8,580 bases of DNA, from the NCBI GenBank assembly GCA_964506325.1, contig CAZDLO010000134.1, positions 1 through 8,580 of the forward strand. Direction: 5' to 3'. Numbering within the stretch: the stretch's first letter is position 1; the number at the start of each line of letters is the position of its first letter. Below the pieces are notes generated by a model. The model did no database searches. It saw only the letters and a list, made by a program, of their open reading frames with translations, and was not told the origin of the DNA. Below are positions 1 through 6,979 of this stretch, piece after piece. The position numbers and the translations under genes were made by a program. The stretch is from CAINVV01 sp964506325. Lineage in GTDB: Bacteria > Bacteroidota > Bacteroidia > Bacteroidales > Prolixibacteraceae.

Positions 1-19
1 TCCTTAGCTCTCCAATCTT

Positions 20-50
20 CTTTTCCTGCCAGGTAAACTGGCAGGGGAAG
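20..50. repeat. Long inverted repeat / hairpin near left edge
   Basis: CTTTTCCTGCCAG at 20-32 pairs with CTGGCAGGGGAAG at 38-50 around a GTAAA loop. This gives 13 bp, 11 Watson-Crick and two G-U when read as plus-strand RNA. No T-tract follows on either strand, so it is not a classical rho-independent terminator. It could still be a transcript-end or processing hairpin of an upstream gene, or an extragenic palindrome. The pairing is seen directly; the role is not known. Confidence 0.6.
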
Positions 51-153
51 GTTAAACTTAGAAATCCCAGCGGAGCCGGTTAAGTCCATAGACGAGGCAA
101 TTTAAAAATCGCCTCAGGTGAGTTGATTTCTTAAGTTGGAGTTAACGACTTTC

Positions 154-214
154 TGTGTCCGCCGTAGCATCTCAGCGAAGGTGGAAGCGTGTATCATATT
201 GATGATAAGACACA
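154..214. repeat. Nested inverted repeats, possible extragenic repeat or structured leader
   Basis: An outer stem pairs TGTGTC at 154-159 with GACACA at 209-214. Inside it are two further dyads. TCCGCC at 158-163 pairs with GGTGGA at 180-185 (one G-U) and encloses a GTAGC...GCGAA section that pairs only partly. TATCAT at 192-197 pairs perfectly with ATGATA at 202-207 around ATTG. The outer stem and the first inner stem compete for bases 158-159. The CCGCCGTAGC...GCGAAGG core looks like a REP-type extragenic palindrome, but that likeness is from memory. It could also be the folded 5' leader of the operon mRNA. Confidence 0.45.
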
Positions 215-216
215 AC

Positions 217-236
217 TGATCCGCCGCGGCGGATCA
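217..236. repeat. Perfect 20-bp GC-rich palindrome
   Basis: Half-site TGATCCGCCG is followed immediately by its exact reverse complement CGGCGGATCA, with no spacer. It lies about 80 bp upstream of the first start codon. It could be a dimeric regulator site, a cruciform-forming extragenic palindrome, or part of the same repeat unit as 154-214, with which it shares the TCCGCCG string. The symmetry is certain; the function is not. Confidence 0.6.
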
Positions 237-243
237 ACGGGAG

Positions 244-261
244 ATATTGCCATAGCAACAT
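244..261. promoter_or_regulatory. Operator-like dyad upstream of the operon
   Basis: TTGC-CATA-GCAA at 247-258 is a perfect 4+4 dyad. It extends outward, after one mismatch, with AT at 244-245 pairing with AT at 260-261. Its size and its place about 55 bp before the first start codon fit a helix-turn-helix regulator site near the promoter. No regulator gene is in the window, so this is a candidate only, and a dyad this short can arise by chance. Confidence 0.25.
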
Positions 262-316
262 TTTCCTGCATTTTGAAATTGGTTCAGACAATAAACACAT
301 AACATTAAGGAGAGAA

Positions 317-1375
317 ATGTTTAACAAGTACGCAGTATGGTTATGGCCTAATTCGCTTCAAGTTGAAGACATGGAAGAGGCCGCAGTTCGAATGAACGAT
401 GCGGGGATGGACTGTGTTTTTCCATTATTGGGAAATCCTGCTCCATGCGATGTCAAGGTTTCGCCGGAGAAAATTGCCGAACAGTTGCATATCCTGATAG
501 ATGCCTGTCATAAGCATGGCATCGAAGTTCACGGTTGTTTTGATGAACTGAAGTATACCAATAAGGCAGAAACTCTCTACCAAAAACGGCAGGATGACTC
601 CATCGGTCAGGTACTCTGTCCGGCCAACCCTCTGGTTCGAAATGAGATTGTAACACAGTTGAAACAGTATCTCAATACATTTCCCTTTGACGGTATTACC
701 CTGGAAGACAGTTACATATATCAGGATACGGCAAAGTATGACCCTGCTAACAGTGATAAGGAATCATATCTTTCTATTCCGACCTGTTTTTGTGATTACT
801 GCAAAGCGCATGGTCCGGACGATCCTGCGGAATTTAAGTCTTACAAGCGTGAATCCCTGACGACCTTGGTCAGGGAAATTTCACTTGCGGTAAAACAGCA
901 TTCTACAAGCATGAAGTTTTCAGCCGCCTGCAGAAATCCTTATTCAGTTGATTTTTACGAACGCTACAAGGACAAAATCCCTTATTATGAAGGGTGGAAA
1001 TATTGTGAATCAAAACGGGGATTGTCCGCAGACTGGAAAGCATGGTTTGAAAAGGGACTTATAGATTTTGTCTGCCCGATGAGTTATTTGCATGACCCAT
1101 ATATGGTGGAACTGCAGACACTGGAAGCCCATAGCATTATTCGAAATCCAGAATCTAATGTATGGATGGGCTTGGGCGTGGATAGCGTTACAGCAGAGTA
1201 CAATACATCTAAAAACGATGCATATCGCAACACGCCGGGCCAGTTGAAAGTTATCATGGAGCGGCTTCACTCAATTGGACAGAGAAACTTTGTCTTTTTC
1301 AGCTATAGCAATGATAACTTTAACAATGAAATGATAACGACATTAGCTGACATGAAAACGCAGGAAAATAAATAA
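317..1375 (+). CDS. TIM-barrel glycoside hydrolase-like protein (GHL family), no signal peptide
   Basis: Putative sugar-cleaving or sugar-binding (beta/alpha)8 barrel protein of 352 residues. The reading rests on barrel-strand motifs: YAVWLWPNS at the start (residues 5-13), HGIEVHGCFDE (67-77), then FDGITLEDSY (124-133), whose acids D125, E130 and D131 are candidate catalytic residues at the end of a strand. The cysteine motif CFCDYC (157-162) follows, as in hypothetical glycosyl hydrolase families of the GHL6/GHL10 kind. IDFVCPMSYLHDP (249-261) looks like a late barrel strand. No export signal is present, and 11 cysteines fit a reducing cytoplasm. The ATG is preceded by AAGGAG at 307-312, four bases upstream. 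It is the first gene of the cluster, 14 bp before the next. Substrate and activity are unknown; a non-catalytic barrel is possible. Confidence 0.75.
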   Translation: MFNKYAVWLWPNSLQVEDMEEAAVRMNDAGMDCVFPLLGNPAPCDVKVSPEKIAEQLHILIDACHKHGIEVHGCFDELKYTNKAETLYQKRQDDSIGQVLCPANPLVRNEIVTQLKQYLNTFPFDGITLEDSYIYQDTAKYDPANSDKESYLSIPTCFCDYCKAHGPDDPAEFKSYKRESLTTLVREISLAVKQHSTSMKFSAACRNPYSVDFYERYKDKIPYYEGWKYCESKRGLSADWKAWFEKGLIDFVCPMSYLHDPYMVELQTLEAHSIIRNPESNVWMGLGVDSVTAEYNTSKNDAYRNTPGQLKVIMERLHSIGQRNFVFFSYSNDNFNNEMITTLADMKTQENK

Positions 1376-1389
1376 TAAAGGGGTTTTAA

Positions 1390-3615
1390 ATGGAAAAGAA
1401 ACGTAACAATGCGCTAATCTGCAAAGCATTAACTGTTTCTCTGTTGATGAGTTCATTTATTTTAAACAGTTACGCTGAGGTCAAGGATTTTAAACTGAAT
1501 AATGATTGTAAAATAGTGAATGAAGGGAAGGATGCGGTTTTGGTTTTTGATAAATTTTCCTCAGAAAAACCATATACGGGCATGGGACATAAAACATTTC
1601 CCTTATCAACTGAACACCTGATGTATAAGTTGCTTGTAAGTTTAAAAGTAGATCAAATCAATGAAGCCTGTAAATATTTGAAAGTAGTACTCCGAAACGG
1701 TCCTGGAATACCTCTTGCGGAAAAAGATTTGTATGGTTTCATGTTTAAAGAAGCGAATACTTATCAGGATATTGTAATTCCTTTTCCGGCTAGCGGTAAT
1801 TCACAAGTTCAAGTTCAGATTATGGCCTATGGAAAGGCGGAAAACTTGAATACTTTCACAATCAAAGATGCGATAATACTCCCTCTTTATGAAACGCCAT
1901 ATCTGATGAATATTATTCCTAACAAAGTGCGTTACCTCAAAAATGAAAAGGGGGAAGCGGAAGTAACGATTGTAAACCCTACGCAAGATTCTGTGGACCT
2001 GACAATAAAGGGAGATTTGATTTCCGGAATTGATGATAAGAAGGGGATATTTTCAGAATCTTTTAAAATGTCTCCTAAAGAAACAAAGATCCAGAAGATC
2101 CCTTATCAACTGGATGACAAAGAGTATGGCAAAGAAATAAAGATAAGCCTGCTGAACGGCAACAAGCTCATTAGCGAGCGATCAGAATATTTCACTGTGG
2201 CTGATAATATTTGGAAGGTCATGGTAGGCGGACATGACGGGCCGGCATGTCATCAGATAATCACCTGGAATATGGAAAGAGAACTTGAATGGGAGGCAGA
2301 ACTTAGAAATAAATATTTGCTTGGAACTTATTCCTATGCCAACCACCACGAACGTTTCAGTTGGTCGCCAGGTCTGGCTTTGGATCTTACTCCCGACACT
2401 GAGGTTTGGTGGTCCGGTCAAAGTACTTATCGCGGATCAATTAGTACCTTGAAAAACTTTATCAAATTCCGTCAGAAAAGAGGAGTTGCCTGCATTACCT
2501 ATAATAACCAGCAGGGCTCCGGCCCTTATGACTTTGAAGTCGTACGCAAGCATCCCGAGTGGGCAAAACTCGATTCCTATGGAGCATGGGATTGCCGCTT
2601 TGATGTAAAAGAGTTTGAAGAATGGGAAGATTTAAAAATGAACAAAACTGGAACATCCGGTGAGCATTCACGCGGGTTCCCTTACATAGTTCTTGATTAT
2701 ACTAATCAGGAAGTTGTGGAACACGTTATTCAGGAAATCATTAAATCGACTGAAATGTTCAATTGGGATGGCATCAGATGGGATTGCGGACAAATGGGTG
2801 GAATACCTGAAAATATTAGAAAGATGAAAAAACAGGTGTGGGCAAAATATCCTAAGTTTCTTTTCGGTTATAACGGCGGCTCAGGGAATAGAAAATACGA
2901 AAAAGAAGAAGTGATGGAATGTTATTCAGGAGGAGGTTGTTTAATGGATGAAGCTATATATACAGCTTACATGAAAAACCATCCACTGCATAAATGGGCA
3001 GCTTACCAGAAATATCTTGTAGATCGGACGGAACTGGCAAAGAAGTACGGTGGATATTACAATCCCTTCGTTCAGCACCGGGGCGGATGCAGCCAAATGA
3101 GTGACTGCATTTATGAAAATACATTTCAACTTGCTGCCGGTGCCCATCCCTCTTACATTGCAAAAAATTACGGATTCAAGCCCTTGGCGGTTAATTATCC
3201 TCAATTTGTGACTCGGTTTGCCGAATTTATATGGGATGACAAATTGGAACTTATGAATAATGCAGAAAGTGTAATCACAGTCAATTCGAAATCCCCTATT
3301 ATATGGAAAAACATTGCAAAGACGAGACAAATTAACGCCGGGAACCTTCAGTATATCGTTAATTTGATTAATCCGCCTTACTGCGAAGAGGTTGATGGCA
3401 ACACTGCCGATATATTGCGTGAGTCGGCTGGAAACGTCGAACTGTACGGCAGCATTCCTTCCGGATACTCGATAAAAAGAGTCTGCATGCTTGCCCCAGA
3501 AACTAAAATTGAGATTGAAACTCTGAAATTTTCTATTGAAGACAAAAAAACCAAAGTTTTGTTGCCGCCATTCAGATTTTGGAAAATCATTGTCTTTGAT
3601 TTCGAGAAAAAATAA
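1390..3615 (+). CDS. Exported multidomain glycosidase-like protein with clan GH-D-like motifs
   Basis: Protein of 741 residues, probably acting outside the cytoplasm. A signal peptide is clear: basic start MEKKR, hydrophobic core, cleavage after SYA (residue 29). Residues 30-165 look like a beta-sandwich, 170-272 like an Ig-type domain, about 275-610 like a TIM barrel and 620-741 like the C-terminal beta domain common in glycosidases. In the barrel, HPEW is at 388-391 and WDGIRWDCG at 459-467. ECYSGGGCLMDEA follows, with D520. D465 resembles the nucleophile in the KWD motif of GH36/GH27 enzymes, and D520 the acid/base in their SGGGRFD motif; the 55-residue spacing is plausible. This is motif likeness from memory, not an alignment. 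AAGGGG at 1378-1383 lies six bases before the ATG. Another retaining barrel family remains possible. Confidence 0.75.
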   Translation: MEKKRNNALICKALTVSLLMSSFILNSYAEVKDFKLNNDCKIVNEGKDAVLVFDKFSSEKPYTGMGHKTFPLSTEHLMYKLLVSLKVDQINEACKYLKVVLRNGPGIPLAEKDLYGFMFKEANTYQDIVIPFPASGNSQVQVQIMAYGKAENLNTFTIKDAIILPLYETPYLMNIIPNKVRYLKNEKGEAEVTIVNPTQDSVDLTIKGDLISGIDDKKGIFSESFKMSPKETKIQKIPYQLDDKEYGKEIKISLLNGNKLISERSEYFTVADNIWKVMVGGHDGPACHQIITWNMERELEWEAELRNKYLLGTYSYANHHERFSWSPGLALDLTPDTEVWWSGQSTYRGSISTLKNFIKFRQKRGVACITYNNQQGSGPYDFEVVRKHPEWAKLDSYGAWDCRFDVKEFEEWEDLKMNKTGTSGEHSRGFPYIVLDYTNQEVVEHVIQEIIKSTEMFNWDGIRWDCGQMGGIPENIRKMKKQVWAKYPKFLFGYNGGSGNRKYEKEEVMECYSGGGCLMDEAIYTAYMKNHPLHKWAAYQKYLVDRTELAKKYGGYYNPFVQHRGGCSQMSDCIYENTFQLAAGAHPSYIAKNYGFKPLAVNYPQFVTRFAEFIWDDKLELMNNAESVITVNSKSPIIWKNIAKTRQINAGNLQYIVNLINPPYCEEVDGNTADILRESAGNVELYGSIPSGYSIKRVCMLAPETKIEIETLKFSIEDKKTKVLLPPFRFWKIIVFDFEKK

Positions 3616-3626
3616 ACACCATTTTG

Positions 3627-3631
3627 AAGGA
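3627..3631 (+). promoter_or_regulatory. Ribosome binding site that decides the start of gene 3
   Basis: AAGGA lies seven bases before the ATG at 3639. The reading frame extends upstream to a TTG at 3624, but choosing that codon would place this ribosome binding site inside the gene. It would also add five residues before a textbook signal peptide. ATG 3639 is therefore preferred. Confidence 0.75.
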
Positions 3632-3638
3632 TGTTATA

Positions 3639-5585
3639 ATGAAAATAAACTTTTTAATATTGTTGTTGGTGTCGTTTTGTGTTATTCCTGGCACTGTTTT
3701 TTCGTCGGAGAAAATGATAAAAGTCAAATCTAACGGCGATATTGTTTCCATAGAAACAAATTATTTCAATGTTGTTATTGACTCTAATAACGGCGGCAAA
3801 ATATCCAGTTTCATCCCAAAGGATACTGGAAAGGAAATAATATTTGACGCCAGCAAGGCCGGTCTTTTTATCGACCACTTTTCCGAGCAGGGGTGGCCTG
3901 GAGAATTCTGGGGGAAAAAATATACTTGCAGAATAGAGGAGGAGCCTGAAAAACTCAAAGTAGTCCTTAGCACAGTATCAACTGGAAGCGGGGCATCGGG
4001 GTATATGTCATCAACGCCTGTGAATAAGCTGCTTTCCGGAATAACTCTTGAAAAAACTTTTACGTTTTTTGCATCGGAGAAGTACGTCAGGTGCAAGGTC
4101 AGATTTAAAAATAATGACAAGGACGGGAAATCCTTTAGTTACTGGGTACAGCATGTTTTTGTGATGGAAGGATCCCAGAAAGATGATTTATACATACGGC
4201 CATCAGAACATTGTCAAGATATCATAGGAGGAGTTGGCGAGTCGAATCAGGAAAATATCCGGTGGGTAAAAGATACTATCGCAGGATGGACGGGCACTGT
4301 TGACGCAAAAAGCAAAAATGGATTGTTGTTTTTAATGGACTATAATTATCTGACTTTCCTATACAACTGTCCGCCATCCTGCACTACTGAATGGCGTTAT
4401 TCAAAAGTAATGCTTCCAGTTAATGCGGAATGGGAAACTGAAATTTACATGATATATGCGCAGGGGCTTTCCGGTTATTCTTTTGCTTCGAAAGACATTA
4501 TCCTGGACATTGATTTAAAACAAAAAGAGGGAGGCAATATTGATATAAACTATCAGGGTATTGCTTCAATTAATAAAGCCGATTCAGTTAAACTGCAAGC
4601 TTCTGTTTTCTGCGTGTCGACAGACCAGGCTGTTTCGCTGAAACCATTAGAGATGAAACTAGATGGGCAGAAAGTTTCGAATACTGCAGTTTCATGCGAA
4701 AAACCCTTGGAAGGCGATCCCAAAATAGTTAAAACTGAAGTCGAAGTTTCCGGGAACAAGGACTGGTTTGATTATTTCTATGCCGGCAACTATGGCTATA
4801 ACAGTAACATTAAGATGGATATGGTAAATCCAGTTTACAAAAGTCCGCAAAAAGAAAAGAAAGAAGTGTTTTTGAAGCCTGCTCATATAACAAAAGGAAA
4901 GAACGAAAAAATCAAAGTCCTGTTTTTTAAAGGATTGTTCAGCGGATTATATGGGATTGACGATAAAATGCTACAGAAATTAGGCGGCGGCTCTTTAGTT
5001 GTGTCATACCACACTTTTCTCGAAACAGAACCTTGCTTGTCTTATTTTCCAGTGGATTACAGTGAACTCATGTCGTACGACGTAATCGTTCTGGGAAATA
5101 TAGATTTTAATACGTTGAAATCTGTAGGCGCGGAAATGATTCGTGATTTTGTGGAGAATGGAGGATCTCTGATTATCCTAGGAGGTGACCGTTCATATGG
5201 ACAAAGCGGTTTTACCAGAACTCAATTGGAAGAACTTTTCCCCGTTGAAATTGAAAAACGCGGGGATATAAAGAAATTGGATTCCTTAAAGCTGCGCGGC
5301 GGGAAGAAGATTCAGGCGGCGGATAATCTTTATGTGTATTATTTACATAAACAAAAAATCAAAGATGGTGCTGAAGTTTTACTTGAAGCAGGAACATTCC
5401 CATTTGTCGTTGCTAAAAATATCAAAAAAGGAAAAGTTGTTGCCATATTAGGAACAGTATACGGTACAGCGCAGGGAGACAATACCCCGTTCTGGCTGTC
5501 CAGCAAATGGGAAGACATCATGGCCGAAATCATGAAACAGTGCTGGATGCAAAATGACGGAGGTATTCGGAATGAGACCAAATAA
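3639..5585 (+). CDS. Exported mutarotase-like protein with C-terminal GATase1-like domain
   Basis: Protein of 648 residues. The signal peptide runs from MKINFLILLLV to a likely cut after VFS (residue 22). Residues about 25-290 resemble a galactose-mutarotase-like beta-sandwich: strands around VSIETNYFNVVID, the turn NNGGKISSFIPKDTGKEI, and a later LEKTFTFF...VRCKVRFKNND section. Residues 295-420 look like a further beta-rich linker domain. Residues about 424-645 resemble GATase1-like domains: KVLFFKGLFS (426-435), YDVIVLGN, then NGGSLIILGGDRSYGQSGF from 507, and LEELFPVE. The nucleophile position of true glutamine amidotransferases appears to be glycine (G515), and no HPE-like motif is seen near the end, so a binding or structural role is likelier than catalysis. 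It lies 23 bp after gene 2 and overlaps gene 4 by 14 bp. Function is unknown; glycan recognition is inferred. Confidence 0.75.
   Translation: MKINFLILLLVSFCVIPGTVFSSEKMIKVKSNGDIVSIETNYFNVVIDSNNGGKISSFIPKDTGKEIIFDASKAGLFIDHFSEQGWPGEFWGKKYTCRIEEEPEKLKVVLSTVSTGSGASGYMSSTPVNKLLSGITLEKTFTFFASEKYVRCKVRFKNNDKDGKSFSYWVQHVFVMEGSQKDDLYIRPSEHCQDIIGGVGESNQENIRWVKDTIAGWTGTVDAKSKNGLLFLMDYNYLTFLYNCPPSCTTEWRYSKVMLPVNAEWETEIYMIYAQGLSGYSFASKDIILDIDLKQKEGGNIDINYQGIASINKADSVKLQASVFCVSTDQAVSLKPLEMKLDGQKVSNTAVSCEKPLEGDPKIVKTEVEVSGNKDWFDYFYAGNYGYNSNIKMDMVNPVYKSPQKEKKEVFLKPAHITKGKNEKIKVLFFKGLFSGLYGIDDKMLQKLGGGSLVVSYHTFLETEPCLSYFPVDYSELMSYDVIVLGNIDFNTLKSVGAEMIRDFVENGGSLIILGGDRSYGQSGFTRTQLEELFPVEIEKRGDIKKLDSLKLRGGKKIQAADNLYVYYLHKQKIKDGAEVLLEAGTFPFVVAKNIKKGKVVAILGTVYGTAQGDNTPFWLSSKWEDIMAEIMKQCWMQNDGGIRNETK
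5559..5563 (+). promoter_or_regulatory. Ribosome binding site that decides the sulfatase start
   Basis: GGAGG lies eight bases before the ATG at 5572 and inside the end of gene 3. The same frame has an earlier ATG at 5554, but that start would contain this site. It would also add six residues before MRPNKPNFLIIISDQ, where sulfatases normally begin. Translation of the sulfatase is probably coupled to gene 3. Confidence 0.75.
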
Positions 5586-6966
5586 GCCTAATTTCCTAAT
5601 TATTATCAGTGATCAATTGCGCCGTTGTTCTCTGGGAACATATGGAGATAATAATGCGGAAACTCCTAATATTGACAGTTTGGCTCAACGTGGAGTTCGT
5701 TTCAATAACGCATGTTCAACGTATCCGCTGTGTGTTCCGTTTAGATACGGCCTGATGACTGGACAATATGCGCATAATTGCATGATCCCGGCGTTGGGAT
5801 GGCGGATCTCGCCGGCAGAACGTACGCTTGCCGATGAGTTTAATGATGCTGGCTATCAGACCGCCTATTTCGGCAAATGGCATCTTTATGGCGGCCAGAC
5901 AAATATGGAGGGGTTCTCTTGCCGTGAAGAAAGCTTAAAACCTGTCCCAAAAACTCACCAGGGAAGATGGCAATACTGGAGGGGCTTTGAATTGTGCAAT
6001 GACGCATTCAACACCAACTATTTTGTGGATGACGATCCGAAGCCAATAAAGCTCGAAGGTTATCAGACCGATGGCATATTCGATCTGGCAATAGAATTTA
6101 TCATGAGTCAGAGGGATAAAAGCAAGCCTTTCTGCAGTGTTATTTCAGTTGAACCTCCGCATGACCCCTTTATTTCTCCTGACGTTAAGCTGGAAGAAAA
6201 GTGGCTATCCAAGAAGATTAGTTTAAGGGAGAATTTTTTCGTAAGTGAAGTGAACAGCCCTGCGTATCCTGGAGTCAGCCGTCTTGGTGAGACCAGAAAA
6301 CAACAGACATTACGTGAGCATGCGCACTATTACGCCATGATAGAGAATCTGGACCGGAATGTGGGATCCTTAATGGATAGTCTGCGTACATCAGGTCTTT
6401 ATGACAATACAATAGTTCTATTTATGTCTGATCATGGAGAATTAATGGGATCACATTCCCTCCTGTTAAAAGAGTATCCCTACGAAGAATCAATAGGTAT
6501 TCCTCTTATTGTATCGGGTTGCGATATACCAGGGAATAAACAGATTGACACTCCTGTTGCAACCGAAGACCTTTTCCCGACAATTTTGGGCTTAGCTGGA
6601 ATAGAGCCCAAAGTATCAACGCACGGCTGCAATGCCGCTCCTCTTGTTTACGGGGATGTGGATCATTTGAGCAGGGAGGGAGTTCTATTGCAGTTTATCT
6701 GGGAACCTCGCGATGGAATGGCGTTTTACGGTCAGATGTGGCGGGGATTAAGAAGCTCAAGATATAAATACACGGTGCTGGGGGATTTTAATGGCCTGAA
6801 ACCGTGGCAGTTTTTTGATCTTGAGAACGATCCTTGCGAATTAAACAATCTTATTGAAAATCAGGAATACCAGGATCTTATTGCCCGGCATCATCTAGCC
6901 ATGCGTCAGCGCATGATGGAGGTTGGGGATATAGATATCGTACCAAATCCATTAAATAAACCATAA
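5572..6966 (+). CDS. Type I sulfatase, Cys-type, apparently cytoplasmic
   Basis: Hydrolyses sulfate esters, here most likely on a sugar. The 464-residue length is normal for the family. Residues 7-15 (NFLIIISDQ) give metal ligand D14; the next position is Q, as in choline-sulfatase/phosphonate-monoesterase-like members. CVPFR at 54-58 is the C-x-P-x-R signature in which C54 becomes formylglycine, with R58 beside it. Further conserved blocks are GKWH (101-104), PPHDPF (195-200), SDHGE (286-290) with D287 and H288 as metal/active-site residues, and K300 followed by YPYEES. FFDLENDPCELNNL lies near the C-terminus. There is no signal peptide, unlike many periplasmic glycan sulfatases, so the substrate is probably imported. 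A maturase for the cysteine must be encoded elsewhere. It overlaps gene 3 by 14 bp and lies 13 bp before gene 5. Family is certain; substrate is not known. Confidence 0.95.
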   Translation: MRPNKPNFLIIISDQLRRCSLGTYGDNNAETPNIDSLAQRGVRFNNACSTYPLCVPFRYGLMTGQYAHNCMIPALGWRISPAERTLADEFNDAGYQTAYFGKWHLYGGQTNMEGFSCREESLKPVPKTHQGRWQYWRGFELCNDAFNTNYFVDDDPKPIKLEGYQTDGIFDLAIEFIMSQRDKSKPFCSVISVEPPHDPFISPDVKLEEKWLSKKISLRENFFVSEVNSPAYPGVSRLGETRKQQTLREHAHYYAMIENLDRNVGSLMDSLRTSGLYDNTIVLFMSDHGELMGSHSLLLKEYPYEESIGIPLIVSGCDIPGNKQIDTPVATEDLFPTILGLAGIEPKVSTHGCNAAPLVYGDVDHLSREGVLLQFIWEPRDGMAFYGQMWRGLRSSRYKYTVLGDFNGLKPWQFFDLENDPCELNNLIENQEYQDLIARHHLAMRQRMMEVGDIDIVPNPLNKP

Positions 6967-6979
6967 GAAGTGGAGTTTT

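Larger units (their letters stand above)
1..316. other. Non-coding leader rich in inverted repeats
   Basis: No frame here gives a convincing gene. The longest open stretch from the left edge on the plus strand, in the frame of base 3, stops at 81-83 after 26 codons, which is too little to identify. The region holds several dyads, annotated separately, and ends in the ribosome binding site of the first gene. Because all five downstream genes are co-directional and closely spaced, the operon promoter probably lies in this stretch. I cannot place a strong -35/-10 pair. The best candidate is TTGAAA at 273-278 with a poor CATAAC at 298-303, at a 19-bp spacing. Confidence 0.6.

Noticed and set aside
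20..50. Rho-independent terminator for an upstream gene
   Set aside because: The stem is strong, but no T-tract follows on either strand, so I list it only as an inverted repeat.
1..83. 3' end of an upstream plus-strand gene
   Set aside because: The open stretch is 26 codons in one frame, carries no recognisable motif and overlaps the strong hairpin at 20-50; it cannot be told from chance.
273..303. Sigma-70 type promoter TTGAAA ... CATAAC
   Set aside because: The -10 is poor and the 19-bp spacing is wide; it is mentioned in the leader entry but not supported as a feature.
857..873. Small inverted repeat CTGAC...GTCAG
   Set aside because: A 5-bp stem within coding sequence is expected by chance.
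2941..3330. Minus-strand open frame of 129 codons inside gene 2
   Set aside because: It is antisense to a clearly coding region; its translation has no recognisable domain, and it is a shadow of the plus-strand gene.
3624..3638. TTG at 3624 as the start of gene 3
   Set aside because: The AAGGA ribosome binding site would lie inside the gene, and ATG 3639 gives a cleaner signal peptide at good spacing.
3761..4120. Minus-strand open frame of 119 codons inside gene 3
   Set aside because: It is antisense to the mutarotase-like domain of gene 3, with no recognisable motif and no supporting context.
5554..5571. ATG at 5554 as the sulfatase start
   Set aside because: It would swallow the GGAGG site and add six residues ahead of the normal sulfatase N-terminus; no comparable ribosome binding site precedes it.
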